Part shown: positions 51,886 through 59,604 of the stretch, one piece after another
Numbering within the stretch: the stretch's first letter is position 1
Layout: every line of letters starts with the position of its first letter
Assembly: GCF_000422505.1 (NCBI RefSeq)
Contig: NZ_KE383864.1
Coordinates: 354,381-418,380 of the forward strand
Length of the DNA stretch: 64,000 bases
From: Paenibacillus pinihumi DSM 23905 = JCM 16419
GTDB taxonomy: Bacteria > Bacillota > Bacilli > Paenibacillales > Paenibacillaceae
Reading direction: 5' to 3'
Position numbers and translations under genes: made by a program
Notes under the pieces: generated by a model
Told to the model about the DNA's origin: nothing
Seen by the model: the letters and a program-made list of their open reading frames with translations, nothing else
The model's database searches: none

Positions 51886-52050
51886 GGTTTCCACCTGTTA
51901 AATTCCTCCTCGATTAGGAGACGAAGCAACGCTTAAGCGTGCAATGGCATTCTCCTCAAGCGCATAAACGGTCCGCTGCAATGCGGGGCGTTAATACGGA
52001 GAAATAGAGGCAAAGTATAGGTTCTGGCTTATACTTTCTCATATTTCAAG
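51886..52050. other. cmk leader region with 8-bp inverted repeat
   Basis: No gene. Contains the perfect inverted repeat AAAGTATA-N10-TATACTTT (52012-52037) just downstream of the ypfAB terminator, a possible operator for cmk. No well-spaced promoter pair was found. The stretch 52072-52276 likewise shows no supported gene. Confidence 0.45.
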
Positions 52051-52071
52051 AAAAAAGCAGGCTCTGCCTGC
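52051..52071 (-). terminator. terminator of the ypfA-ypfB transcript
   Basis: Minus-strand GCAGGC-AGA-GCCTGC followed by TTTTTTCTTG. It lies about 205 nt after the ypfB stop and upstream of cmk. Confidence 0.75.
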
Positions 52072-52276
52072 AACGTGAAAATTATACCACATCACGCTAT
52101 GAGATGCAAAAAACTAGAGCCTTGCGGCCTCCCCGCGCATTTGCAGAGGCTAGCCCCGAACACGCAAGCGGCTTCATCCCGAACAAGCATAAACTGCTGC
52201 ATCGTCCCGGACAGAAGCAGCAGCGTTTTGCTTGCAGATTTTAAGAATATTATTCATTTTAATAAGATATGAACTT

Positions 52277-52453
52277 TTATTTTGGGTTAAACGGCAGTCC
52301 CTCCAGGCGGTCTACGCCCGTTATCCATTCGCGGACAAACGCAAACTGCAGGGCAAACTGCGCAAGAATCAGGACACCGAGAACAATACTGCATAAAATG
52401 ATAATCCAAGTCGTGATCCGCTCTGTCTGCTTTAGCCAACGTTGTTGTTTCAC
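52277..52453 (-). CDS. ypfB: DUF5359 small membrane protein YpfB
   Basis: A 58-residue protein with one transmembrane helix (TTWIIILCSIVLGVLILAQF) preceded by a basic segment KQQRWLKQTERI. It matches YpfB/DUF5359 in size, topology and position next to ypfA. The start is GTG at 52453 with AAGGA about 9 nt upstream; the longer 79-codon frame from an upstream ATG has no ribosome site. Function unknown. Confidence 0.75.
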   Translation of the reverse strand: MKQQRWLKQTERITTWIIILCSIVLGVLILAQFALQFAFVREWITGVDRLEGLPFNPK

Positions 52454-52549
52454 AGCCGACCATCCTTTTCCTGTCAGGTTGAGGATAGTTTTTCCATAAC
52501 TATGGATGCTATGCATGTTTGCCGGATTTGCAGTGTATATGGCGCTTCC

Positions 52550-53203
52550 TTATCTGTTCCTGAATTCCAGCTGGCGCTCAAAGCAATATCTGATTATTCT
52601 CTGACGCTCGCTGTCATTGATTTGTTCGAATTTGCACATCACCTGAATCCGTCCGGTTTCCAGCGTCTTTACCCGTACAATCTCGGAGACAAAACCTGCA
52701 TGGTCCAAACTTCCATTCTTATAATGAAGCAGAAGCCAGCATTCGAGTTTGTCGCCGGCCTTCGCCGGCCATTTGCCGTCCGTTAGAAATGAAATGCCTC
52801 CTCCGCCGACGTCGTCAGTATACGCCAAAAATCGGGTCTGGTCGGGCAGTTTTACAGACAGTTCCAGCTCAGCATGGACACGGAAGAAGCTCCGGCGCTG
52901 AATTTTCGTAATCTGGTCAGGATCAGGCTTGCGGACGGATACCAGCCGGATGACATCTTCCTTGAAGCCGAGAACATGGCTGTTAAAGTAGTGCTTCACG
53001 CCGTCCTCACTCAGGAAATAAGCGGACAGTTCATCTCCGAGGTACAGCTTCTTCAGCCTCCCCGACTCCTCATTCATCGGCACTTCAATAAGCAAATCAT
53101 GTTCCCTCGCATCAGCGATGCGGGCTTTATATAAGATTTTGCTCTCTTCTTCATCTGCTGAGGCGACTTGCAGATACAAGATTGAATTTACTTTCGGCAG
53201 CAA
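52550..53203 (-). CDS. ypfA: PilZ-domain cyclic di-GMP receptor YpfA
   Basis: A 217-residue protein with a YcgR-like N-terminal domain (about 1-95) and a PilZ domain. The c-di-GMP motif RxxxR is intact (RRSFFRV, Arg104 and Arg108), but in the (D/N)xSxxG motif the Ser position is Gly133 (DVGGGG). In B. subtilis YpfA inhibits motility when bound to c-di-GMP. The initiator is TTG at 53203, 9 nt after AGGAGGGGG. An ATG at 53233 lacks a ribosome site and lies upstream of the likely transcription start (extended -10 TGGTATAAT at 53242-53234). Confidence 0.85.
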   Translation of the reverse strand: MLPKVNSILYLQVASADEEESKILYKARIADAREHDLLIEVPMNEESGRLKKLYLGDELSAYFLSEDGVKHYFNSHVLGFKEDVIRLVSVRKPDPDQITKIQRRSFFRVHAELELSVKLPDQTRFLAYTDDVGGGGISFLTDGKWPAKAGDKLECWLLLHYKNGSLDHAGFVSEIVRVKTLETGRIQVMCKFEQINDSERQRIIRYCFERQLEFRNR

Positions 53204-53233
53204 TCTGAAGCTCCCCCTCCTGTGTATAGGCAT

Positions 53234-53242
53234 ATTATACCA
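53234..53242 (-). promoter_or_regulatory. extended -10 promoter of ypfA
   Basis: Minus-strand TGGTATAAT. No convincing -35, as is common for extended -10 promoters. The start of transcription near 53227 would leave a leader of about 24 nt before the TTG start codon. Confidence 0.5.
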
Positions 53243-53267
53243 TGATAGACTTAAAGGGGGCTATATG

Positions 53268-53319
53268 AAAAAAGGGCGGTTTCCCGTCCTCCCTTTCAGG
53301 AGTCGCGAAACCGTCCTTT
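53268..53319 (-). terminator. terminator of ypeB
   Basis: Minus-strand GGACGGTTTC and GAAACCGCCC arms (53316-53307 and 53283-53274) around a 23-nt loop, followed by six T residues, starting 8 nt after the ypeB stop. Confidence 0.88.
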
Positions 53320-53326
53320 ATTTCGT

Positions 53327-54685
53327 CTAAGAGGTGGCCGGCAAGGCATCCTCGCCGATACCTGGAAGCTGCTCAATCGATTCCTCTACACCGTCATCCG
53401 CATTCACATAGATGCGGTAGAAATGTCCATTAATTTTGCCGAGGAACTCGTAGCAAAGCACTTCCTTGGACATTTCATTTTTAATAACCGCCTGCTGGGT
53501 CTTTATTGCCTTGAACTCCGGGTTCAATACTTTCTTTGCTTCAGCTTCGCCAAGCTTAGGCTTGCCGATCTTCCGGCTCTTGTGCTCAAAGGCGAAGTCC
53601 TCAGCGTGCATTCCGACAACACTGCCGTTATCCAAACCTACCTTGACTGTCAGCTTCTCCGGATAAATAAGCACTTTATCCTGGGTGGCAACAAAGCTGA
53701 GATTGACGGAGTCGCCGTAGTTGTCATAGCTTACCGCCGTCATGGAAGGGTAGCCATGGGAATCCAGGAACTTCTTGGCCGACTGCTCCGCCCGGGCTAC
53801 TCCAACCTTCCTCTTGCCAATGTTGCGGCTGTCGAGGAATCTGAGCAATTGCCCGCCTTTCTTGCTGTAATCCAATTGTACATTGCCTTCCTTACGCTCC
53901 AGTGTAGCCGAATAGGAAGCATATTCCGTCGACTGGCCATGCTCCGCCACCTTGATCCGGCCAGAATCAGATACACCGAGGAATTCAGCGGCCTTGCTCC
54001 TGACATCTGCCTCGGTTACGGGTGTACCGCTTAGCATCTTGATAGAGCGTCTTTCGAACATTGCTGTTACGGATGGACCCCAGTTGATTTCCGGATATCC
54101 TTCCACCTTCTTATCAACCGTTTTGAAGCCGTCGATGATTGTGTTGTCACGGGTAGACTGTTCAGTGGCCAGTGCTGACTCCACATCCATCCAGCGCAAA
54201 TTGTTCTGAAGCACCTTACTCTGCATGCCCTGAAGATCTTTTGTAATTTCTTCCGATTTGGCATACAGGGTTTTCAAGGTGTCATATTCTTTTGGAGACA
54301 GCGGTTCCTGATTCAAATCCCTAACGGCAGTACGGTAAGAGAAATTGGCAATCCGCGCCAGAAAGTCCTCCGTCTTGTTGAACGGCAGCAGCGTCAGCGG
54401 CAGCTGATTAATCTTGCTCTGCGCATCGCTGGTCAGCCGCCACACGTTAACCAGGCTTTTGCGATGGTAATTTTTCGAGGTCGAATTTACAGCCAGCGTA
54501 TGTCCTAATTGGTTATGAAGCTGCTCCACATTGTAGCTCAGCTCATGGAAGGCCCGCTGATACTGGTTCTCCGCCTTGATCAAAATCGAGTTTTTCTCTT
54601 GATGCTCCTGATACCCCCAATAAATGGACCCGATAAACAAAAGAGCCATAACCGGGAACAAAACAGCGCTCAGTCGTTGGTACAT
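53327..54685 (-). CDS. ypeB: germination protein YpeB
   Basis: A 452-residue protein with an N-terminal membrane anchor (LSAVLFPVMALLFIGSIYWGY), a long helical domain and C-terminal PepSY repeats (about 220-440; EADVRSKAAEFLGVSDSGRI, KRKVGVARAEQSAKKFLDSHG, LGEAEAKKVLNPEF). YpeB stabilises the cortex-lytic enzyme SleB in dormant spores. In most spore formers sleB is directly upstream; here it is absent from the neighbourhood. Its ribosome site AAAGGAG is part of a perfect 11-bp stem (54692-54747). Confidence 0.93.
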   Translation of the reverse strand: MYQRLSAVLFPVMALLFIGSIYWGYQEHQEKNSILIKAENQYQRAFHELSYNVEQLHNQLGHTLAVNSTSKNYHRKSLVNVWRLTSDAQSKINQLPLTLLPFNKTEDFLARIANFSYRTAVRDLNQEPLSPKEYDTLKTLYAKSEEITKDLQGMQSKVLQNNLRWMDVESALATEQSTRDNTIIDGFKTVDKKVEGYPEINWGPSVTAMFERRSIKMLSGTPVTEADVRSKAAEFLGVSDSGRIKVAEHGQSTEYASYSATLERKEGNVQLDYSKKGGQLLRFLDSRNIGKRKVGVARAEQSAKKFLDSHGYPSMTAVSYDNYGDSVNLSFVATQDKVLIYPEKLTVKVGLDNGSVVGMHAEDFAFEHKSRKIGKPKLGEAEAKKVLNPEFKAIKTQQAVIKNEMSKEVLCYEFLGKINGHFYRIYVNADDGVEESIEQLPGIGEDALPATS

Positions 54686-54691
54686 AACACA

Positions 54692-54747
54692 AAAGCTCCT
54701 TTCTTGTGCAAAACCTGGTTTTAGTTTGGTTTGCGCAAAGGAGCTTT
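54692..54747 (-). promoter_or_regulatory. hairpin sequestering the ypeB ribosome binding site
   Basis: Arms AAAGCTCCTTT (54692-54702) and AAAGGAGCTTT (54737-54747) are perfectly complementary, with further GTGCAAA/TTTGCGC pairing inside. On the minus strand the 3' arm holds AAAGGAG, the Shine-Dalgarno sequence 10 nt before the ypeB ATG. The weak following U content (TTTTGTG) makes it at best a poor terminator of the microprotein gene upstream. Confidence 0.6.
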
Positions 54748-54752
54748 ATGCA

Positions 54753-54911
54753 TTATCCGAACAGTTCTTCAATTTCAAAATCATCCGCATTGCTGCAAAT
54801 GCACTGCTTGAAGCCGGTATCAATTTTCCCTTTGTCTTTCCGGCCCCTTAAAATAAACTTTTCCCCGCACTGGTTGCAGCGAATCGTTACTTTCACTCTT
54901 GGCTGATCCAT
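54753..54911 (-). CDS. 52-residue zinc-ribbon-like microprotein
   Basis: ATG 54911 is preceded by AAGGAGGCCAAGT, a strong ribosome site. The product MDQPRVKVTIRCNQCGEKFI has a CNQC knuckle (Cys12, Cys15) and a later CIC (Cys37, Cys39), spacing suited to one bound zinc, and an acidic tail DDFEIEELFG. I do not recognise the family. It lies between prsW and ypeB, in the space sleB would be expected to occupy, and its transcript would run into the ypeB leader hairpin. Confidence 0.7.
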   Translation of the reverse strand: MDQPRVKVTIRCNQCGEKFILRGRKDKGKIDTGFKQCICSNADDFEIEELFG

Positions 54912-54962
54912 ACTTGGCCTCCTTCTGTCCATTCCTTCTAAACGACATTATAGACAGAAGGC

Positions 54963-55661
54963 TTACAATTTAACCTCTTCCTCCCGCCGGACAAACCGGA
55001 AGGGAGATCGTGAATTGGCACGGTTGATCTTGCGCAGCCCTTTGATCCAGAGATAAATCATCAAGGGCACTATAAGGTACATCCAATTGGACTTGACGAC
55101 AAGCATTATCCAGTCGTACAAGCCATGCCAGAACAACGGCTGGATAAGGGAAAACAGAATCAGCACCCGCTTGCGCTGCTTATCCGGCGAAAACTTCGCT
55201 TTGCCCAAATAATAGCCCATAATAATACCGAATAATGCATGGCCGGATACCGGGAGAAGCGCCCTCATCAGCAGAGATCCGAATGTCGAGGGTTCCAAAA
55301 TAGCGTACAGAACATTCTCAAGAGTAGCAAATCCAAGCGAAATCGCCGAAGCATAGACAATGCCGTCGTAAGGTTCGTCGAAGGTGGTATGGTTATATAT
55401 AATGTGGTATAGCACGAACCACTTCAAGCCCTCTTCTACCCCGGCTGAAATAATAAAGGCGAATACGAAGGGTGATTCTCCAAGCCCAAGCATCAGACCA
55501 CGCTGGATGATCATAATCGGAAATGCGACGAGCGCTCCGAATACGAACATCCGGATGACCATATAAATGGGCTCCGTATCATATTTGTCCTTCAGATAGA
55601 GGAAGGTGAGCAGGGAGATGCCAGGAGCCACAGCTGCTGTTAGTATGGAAAGAAATAACAC
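54963..55661 (-). CDS. prsW: intramembrane protease PrsW
   Basis: A 232-residue multi-pass metalloprotease that performs site-1 cleavage of the anti-sigma factor RsiW in B. subtilis. The active-site motifs are visible: GVEEGLKWF (EExxxK type), FATLENVLY, SGHALFGIIMGYY and FWHGLYDW. The start is GTG at 55661 after GGGAGG. Whether it acts on the zf-HC2 anti-sigma encoded at 10136 is open. Confidence 0.92.
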   Translation of the reverse strand: MLFLSILTAAVAPGISLLTFLYLKDKYDTEPIYMVIRMFVFGALVAFPIMIIQRGLMLGLGESPFVFAFIISAGVEEGLKWFVLYHIIYNHTTFDEPYDGIVYASAISLGFATLENVLYAILEPSTFGSLLMRALLPVSGHALFGIIMGYYLGKAKFSPDKQRKRVLILFSLIQPLFWHGLYDWIMLVVKSNWMYLIVPLMIYLWIKGLRKINRANSRSPFRFVRREEEVKL

Positions 55662-55691
55662 CTGCTTGAATCCTCCCTTCGTATTGCCAAG

Positions 55692-56945
55692 CTATACCCA
55701 GCCGCGGTATTGCACCGCCTGCGCCATCTTGCGGACGCCTGCCATATAAGCCGCCAAGCGCATATTAACGCCTTTCGTTTCATGAATCTGGTATACCTGG
55801 TTGAAACCCCTGATCATCATTTCGCGGAGCTTATGCTCCACTTCATTTTCCGTCCAGTAATAGCCCTGATTGTTCTGCACCCATTCGAAATAGGAGACAA
55901 TAACCCCGCCCGCGCTTGCCAGTACGTCAGGGATGAGCAGGATGCCCCGATCGGTTACAATCCGTGTTGCTTCCAGTGTGGTTGGCCCGTTCGCAGCCTC
56001 GACAATAACTTTGGTTCTCAGCTTATGTGCATTATGTGCGGTAATTTGATTCTCAATCGCAGCCGGAACCAGCACATCGCATTCAATCTCCAGCAGTTCA
56101 TCATTGGAAATTGTATTTTTGAATAGATTCGTCACCGCTCCGAATGAGTCCCGGCGGTCGATCAAATCATTAATGTCAAGTCCATCCTCATTATACAGCG
56201 CACCGTGAACATCCGAAATAGCAATTACTTTGGCCCCTGAATCATGCATGAATTTCGCCAGAAAGCTGCCGGCATTGCCGAAGCCTTGAACAACTACCCG
56301 TGCATCATGCAAGGCAATACCGTTGACCTTCAGTGCTTCGTGAATCATTACGGCTACCCCGCGCGCGGTTGCCGTCTCCCTGCCGTGCGAGCCGCCAAGC
56401 ACGATTGGCTTGCCTGTAATAAAACCAGGGGAGTCAAATTCACGGATACGGCTGTACTCATCCATCATCCAGGCCATAATTTGCGAGTTGGTCATCACAT
56501 CCGGTGCAGGAATGTCCTTTGTCGGACCTACCAGCTGGCTGATCGCTCTTACATAACCGCGGCTCAGCCTCTCCAGCTCGCGCAGCGACATTTTTCTGGG
56601 ATCACAAATAATGCCGCCTTTCCCCCCGCCGTAAGGCAGATCAGCAATGCCGCATTTCAGGCTCATCCAGATGGAGAGTGCTTTGACTTCCTCTTCATTG
56701 ACATCAGGGTGGAAACGCACCCCTCCCTTGGTCGGTCCAACCGCATCATTATGCTGTGCCCGATAGCCGGTAAAAACTTTTACATGGCCGTCATCCATCC
56801 GCACCGGAATCCGGACTGTCAGCACGCGCATTGGCTCCTTCAGCAGTTCAATCATATCTTCGCCAAAGCCCAGCTTCGTCAGTGCGTCCTTAATAACAAT
56901 CTGGGTCGAGGACAGCATGGATAGCGTTTCCTTCGGTTCATACAT
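55692..56945 (-). CDS. gudB: NAD-specific glutamate dehydrogenase
   Basis: A 417-residue Glu/Leu/Phe/Val dehydrogenase converting glutamate to 2-oxoglutarate and ammonia. Catalytic Lys in LKCGIADLPYGGGKGGI, GPTKDIPAPDVMTN, the NAD-binding VQGFGNAGSFLAKF and ILLIPDVLASAGGVIVSYFEW are present. By position between prsW and ypbH it corresponds to gudB; no internal duplication of the kind that inactivates gudB in strain 168 is seen. Confidence 0.96.
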   Translation of the reverse strand: MYEPKETLSMLSSTQIVIKDALTKLGFGEDMIELLKEPMRVLTVRIPVRMDDGHVKVFTGYRAQHNDAVGPTKGGVRFHPDVNEEEVKALSIWMSLKCGIADLPYGGGKGGIICDPRKMSLRELERLSRGYVRAISQLVGPTKDIPAPDVMTNSQIMAWMMDEYSRIREFDSPGFITGKPIVLGGSHGRETATARGVAVMIHEALKVNGIALHDARVVVQGFGNAGSFLAKFMHDSGAKVIAISDVHGALYNEDGLDINDLIDRRDSFGAVTNLFKNTISNDELLEIECDVLVPAAIENQITAHNAHKLRTKVIVEAANGPTTLEATRIVTDRGILLIPDVLASAGGVIVSYFEWVQNNQGYYWTENEVEHKLREMMIRGFNQVYQIHETKGVNMRLAAYMAGVRKMAQAVQYRGWV

Positions 56946-57213
56946 GCTTCATTAACACCCGCCTTTGCTTTTTTAAGTGCAAACGGCAAAATGCCGTATT
57001 GACTTTAGGCAAACAAATGAAAGCCTTTCGGCTGCTCATTACCCCGCAGGTTAGTATTTGTCAATGCTGCAATCTACAACCATAGAATTGTTCCAACATG
57101 CGGGGAGGCTCGTCCGCCAGTCCGCTAAACCGGAAAATGGCGCCTCCCTATTCTATATCTGATCCAACTTGCTTATATGCTTAAATTGATCATAAAACCT
57201 ATTTTTTCGTAAA
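56946..57213. other. upstream region of gudB
   Basis: About 270 nt without a gene. A minus-strand TTGACA occurs at 57064-57059 without a good -10 at 17 nt (TAATGA is the best). CCCCGCA and TGCGGGG (57099-57105 and 57043-57049 on the plus strand, read as complementary arms) can pair and would enclose that -35. No further function is apparent. Confidence 0.4.
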
Positions 57214-57250
57214 GAAAAAAGCAACCGGACAGAACTGACTGCCCGGTGCT
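57214..57250 (-). terminator. terminator of the ypbH/mecA gene
   Basis: Minus-strand AGCACCGGGCAG and CTGTCCGGTTGCT arms (with one bulge) and loop TCAGTT, followed by TTTTTTC, 14 nt after the stop at 57264. Confidence 0.85.
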
Positions 57251-57263
57251 CGGTATGTGGAAA

Positions 57264-57878
57264 TCAGGATTTGAAATGAGTGCATATTTCAGCAACGGCT
57301 CCGGAAGCCATGATTAGCTTGCCGTATTCCTCCAGGACCGCTGTTGTAACTGAAGTGGCCTCGCCATACTCTGCGAGCAGGGCAATAAGTGCCGCTGTAC
57401 GTCCTTGATCGGAATTGACAGGGTCAAAGGTCAAAATCCATTTTCCCCGGTAAGAGTAGAGTCTTCCGTCTTCCGTAAGCTTCGCTTGAAGAAGCTGATG
57501 GCTTACCGAAATGACGTCTTCAAAATCGCGGAATGCATACATGATCACATCGCTGTGCTCAAGCGTCACTTCCATTTCATATACATCTTCATCCTGGTCC
57601 TCATCCGCATCCGCGCGCTCGCTCTGTTGAGCTTCCGATTTTCCGCGCGTTACGATGACAACCATACCTTGTGCGGGCAATGCAAATACTTCAACAGCCA
57701 GCGGCCCGCTAGCATCAAATCCGAGCTCATTATATGCTTGGTCCATCATTTCGCTGAACAGCTCATGAACCTTCGGGATTTCACGCCACATATCATCCTT
57801 CTGGATCCCTCGTTCCAGCAGGTCGTCGAACGTCAGGAAAATCTTAATCTTATTCTGGCTCAAACGCTCGATTTTCAT
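57264..57878 (-). CDS. adaptor protein MecA/YpbH
   Basis: A 204-residue ClpC adaptor-family protein. N-terminal substrate-binding domain starts MKIERLSQNKIKIFLTFDDL, an acidic linker (DADEDQDEDVYEME, about 92-105) follows, and the C-terminal ClpC-binding domain includes FRDFEDVISVSHQL and GRLYSYRGKWILTFD. Position beside gudB matches B. subtilis ypbH rather than mecA; both are paralogues that feed substrates to ClpCP. ATG 57878 follows AAAGGAGG; a 60-codon extension is rejected. Confidence 0.93.
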   Translation of the reverse strand: MKIERLSQNKIKIFLTFDDLLERGIQKDDMWREIPKVHELFSEMMDQAYNELGFDASGPLAVEVFALPAQGMVVIVTRGKSEAQQSERADADEDQDEDVYEMEVTLEHSDVIMYAFRDFEDVISVSHQLLQAKLTEDGRLYSYRGKWILTFDPVNSDQGRTAALIALLAEYGEATSVTTAVLEEYGKLIMASGAVAEICTHFKS

Positions 57879-58099
57879 GACAGGATCCTCCTTTGCAGCA
57901 TCGGTTATAACAGCGTATGAAGTTTCATATAATATGTGATTAAAATCATCATATGTAACTATGTTAACACTTTTGACTCTGAAATGCACTACCTGTAAAT
58001 TGAGGATTTTACAAATAATAAGCAGAAGACCAATGTCTTTGTTTCCGCACTGTTGCATGCACTTATACTAAAAAGGAAAAAGACTTGAAAAGCTTGTAT

Positions 58100-58114
58100 T
58101 TGTAAACGCTATCA
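58100..58114. promoter_or_regulatory. cre site (CcpA operator)
   Basis: TTGTAAACGCTATCA matches all 15 positions of WTGNAARCGNWWWCA. It lies in the gap between the mecA/ypbH gene (minus) and the terminator of the next gene, about 220 nt before the ypbH start, and overlaps a loose plus-strand promoter TTGTAT-N16-TATAAA (58094-58121). The controlled transcript is uncertain. Confidence 0.55.
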
Positions 58115-58127
58115 ATATAAATTTCAT

Positions 58128-58161
58128 AAAAATCGCCAGCCTTCTTGGCTGGCGATTTTTT
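58128..58161 (-). terminator. bidirectional terminator
   Basis: AATCGCCAGCC-TTCTT-GGCTGGCGATT (58131-58157) with T-rich sequence on both sides; it starts 14 nt after the stop of the gene at 58175 on the minus strand. Confidence 0.9.
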
Positions 58162-58174
58162 GATGCGGTTCTAT

Positions 58175-58564
58175 TTAATGGGCTGTCCCCAAGCCTTCAG
58201 CCATAATCTTCTCCGTTTCCCGTTTGGCCTCCGGGTCGCTCTCAATCAGCTGTTCAATACGGTCCCAGCTTTCCGAGTCCTTATGCGCAGCGGCTGCTCC
58301 AGCTTTATGTGTTGATTTTTTCGTCGCTGTATGGGCTGCCCGGCCTGCTGCAGATCCCGCAGCTTCTGACGCCCGGTTCTCTCTGTTTGCAAAAGATCCC
58401 AGCCCGATCTCCACCATTCTGTTCATCTTGCGTTCCCTCATGCCCTTCATCGCATCGCCCACTGCATGGGATACCCAGCTAAAAGCAGCCGGACGCTTCT
58501 TCGCCAATACGGTTGCTGCAGCCATGCCAACAATTCCTCCGGCTATAAATGCGGTCCATCTCAT
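58175..58564 (-). CDS. hypothetical membrane-anchored protein
   Basis: A 129-residue protein with an N-terminal hydrophobic segment (WTAFIAGGIVGMAAATVLA), then a basic region (MKGMRERKMNRMVEIGLGSF), an Ala-rich polar stretch (about 65-95) and an acidic C-terminal helix (SWDRIEQLIESDPEAKRETEKI). Not a recognised family. GAGGAGG precedes ATG 58564; the 15-codon upstream extension is rejected. Single-gene transcript with its own terminator. Confidence 0.7.
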   Translation of the reverse strand: MRWTAFIAGGIVGMAAATVLAKKRPAAFSWVSHAVGDAMKGMRERKMNRMVEIGLGSFANRENRASEAAGSAAGRAAHTATKKSTHKAGAAAAHKDSESWDRIEQLIESDPEAKRETEKIMAEGLGTAH

Positions 58565-58791
58565 GGTATTCGCCTCCTCATTATAATCATTAATAAAATT
58601 CAGATGCATAGTTATCGTTCCCTGAAGGCCTCATTGGCAATCCGCCTATTTTTAGCAGCCGTCTTACCTGACTTTGCTTGAAGTTTGAGGTGATTGGAAT
58701 CAATACCACGTGTCATGGAACAAAAATAAGCGGGAACACTAATAAAATAAGCAGGTCAAGGTTTAATTTCACTTATTCAGGAGGTTGGTTT

Positions 58792-59604
58792 ATGAAGCCA
58801 AAACAAGCAGTAATTTCGATGCTCTCAGCAGTAATCGTTGCGGGGATATGGGGGATGCCTGCCGCAGCTCATATTAACGGCATGGAAGAAATCCTGCAAA
58901 ACACCAAGGTTTCGGAGTCCGAATCTACTTTTTATATGGATGATACAGTCAATAATAACGGTCTATACAAAATGGACAGCAACTATCGCTTTGTCCCGGT
59001 TAATGACACTGCTTCAGCACGGAAAGTCCTCTTGACCTTTGATGACGGTCCCAAAGACAGGGCAGTGCTGGAAAAGCTGCTGGGCGTTCTGGAGAAGCAT
59101 TCAGCCAAAGCAATATTTTTTGTCAATGGCATTCATGTTGAGAAGCATCCCGAACTGCTTCGCCTGATTGACCGTTCCGGCCAAACTGTAGGCAATCATA
59201 CATGGAGCCATCCGGATTTGCGGAAGCTGCCGCCGGAAGAAGCCGCCAGGGAGATTCAATACGTGCAGGATATTGTCTCCAAAATAATCGGCAAAAAACC
59301 TCGCTTTTTCCGTCCTCCCTACGGATCAGGCAATGAACAGGTCCGGCGCATTGCAAAAAACCATGCCCTATTGTACATGACATGGTCTAATGGTTCACTT
59401 GATTGGGCGGAGAGTGCCCGGAACAACCCGGCGGCCGTCATCCGAAATGTAATGAGCCAGCTCCACCCTGGCGCCAATATCCTCATGCATGAGGTACCTT
59501 GGACTGCGGATGCGCTGGATTCGCTGCTTTCGAATCTGGAGGCCCAGGGCTACGGATTTATTGATCCTGCAGCAATCATTGTACCCGCCGGTTCCGCAAA
59601 ATAA
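58792..59604 (+). CDS. polysaccharide deacetylase (NodB domain), exported
   Basis: A 270-residue protein with an N-terminal signal segment (AVISMLSAVIVAGIWGMPAAA) and a NodB domain: TFDDGPK (catalytic Asp and first metal Asp), GNHTWSHPD (metal His pair), RPPYGSGN and NILMHEVPW with the terminal His. Members deacetylate peptidoglycan or other N-acetylated glycans outside the membrane. ATG 58792 follows AGGAGG; the 38-codon extension is rejected. Its 3' end overlaps the convergent phosphoesterase gene by 29 nt. Confidence 0.92.
   Translation: MKPKQAVISMLSAVIVAGIWGMPAAAHINGMEEILQNTKVSESESTFYMDDTVNNNGLYKMDSNYRFVPVNDTASARKVLLTFDDGPKDRAVLEKLLGVLEKHSAKAIFFVNGIHVEKHPELLRLIDRSGQTVGNHTWSHPDLRKLPPEEAAREIQYVQDIVSKIIGKKPRFFRPPYGSGNEQVRRIAKNHALLYMTWSNGSLDWAESARNNPAAVIRNVMSQLHPGANILMHEVPWTADALDSLLSNLEAQGYGFIDPAAIIVPAGSAK

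Noticed and set aside
52120-52250. Short minus-strand frame (MQQFMLVRDEAACVFG...) between ypfB and cmk
   Set aside because: Only 36 codons, no ribosome site, Cys/Gly-rich; not supported.
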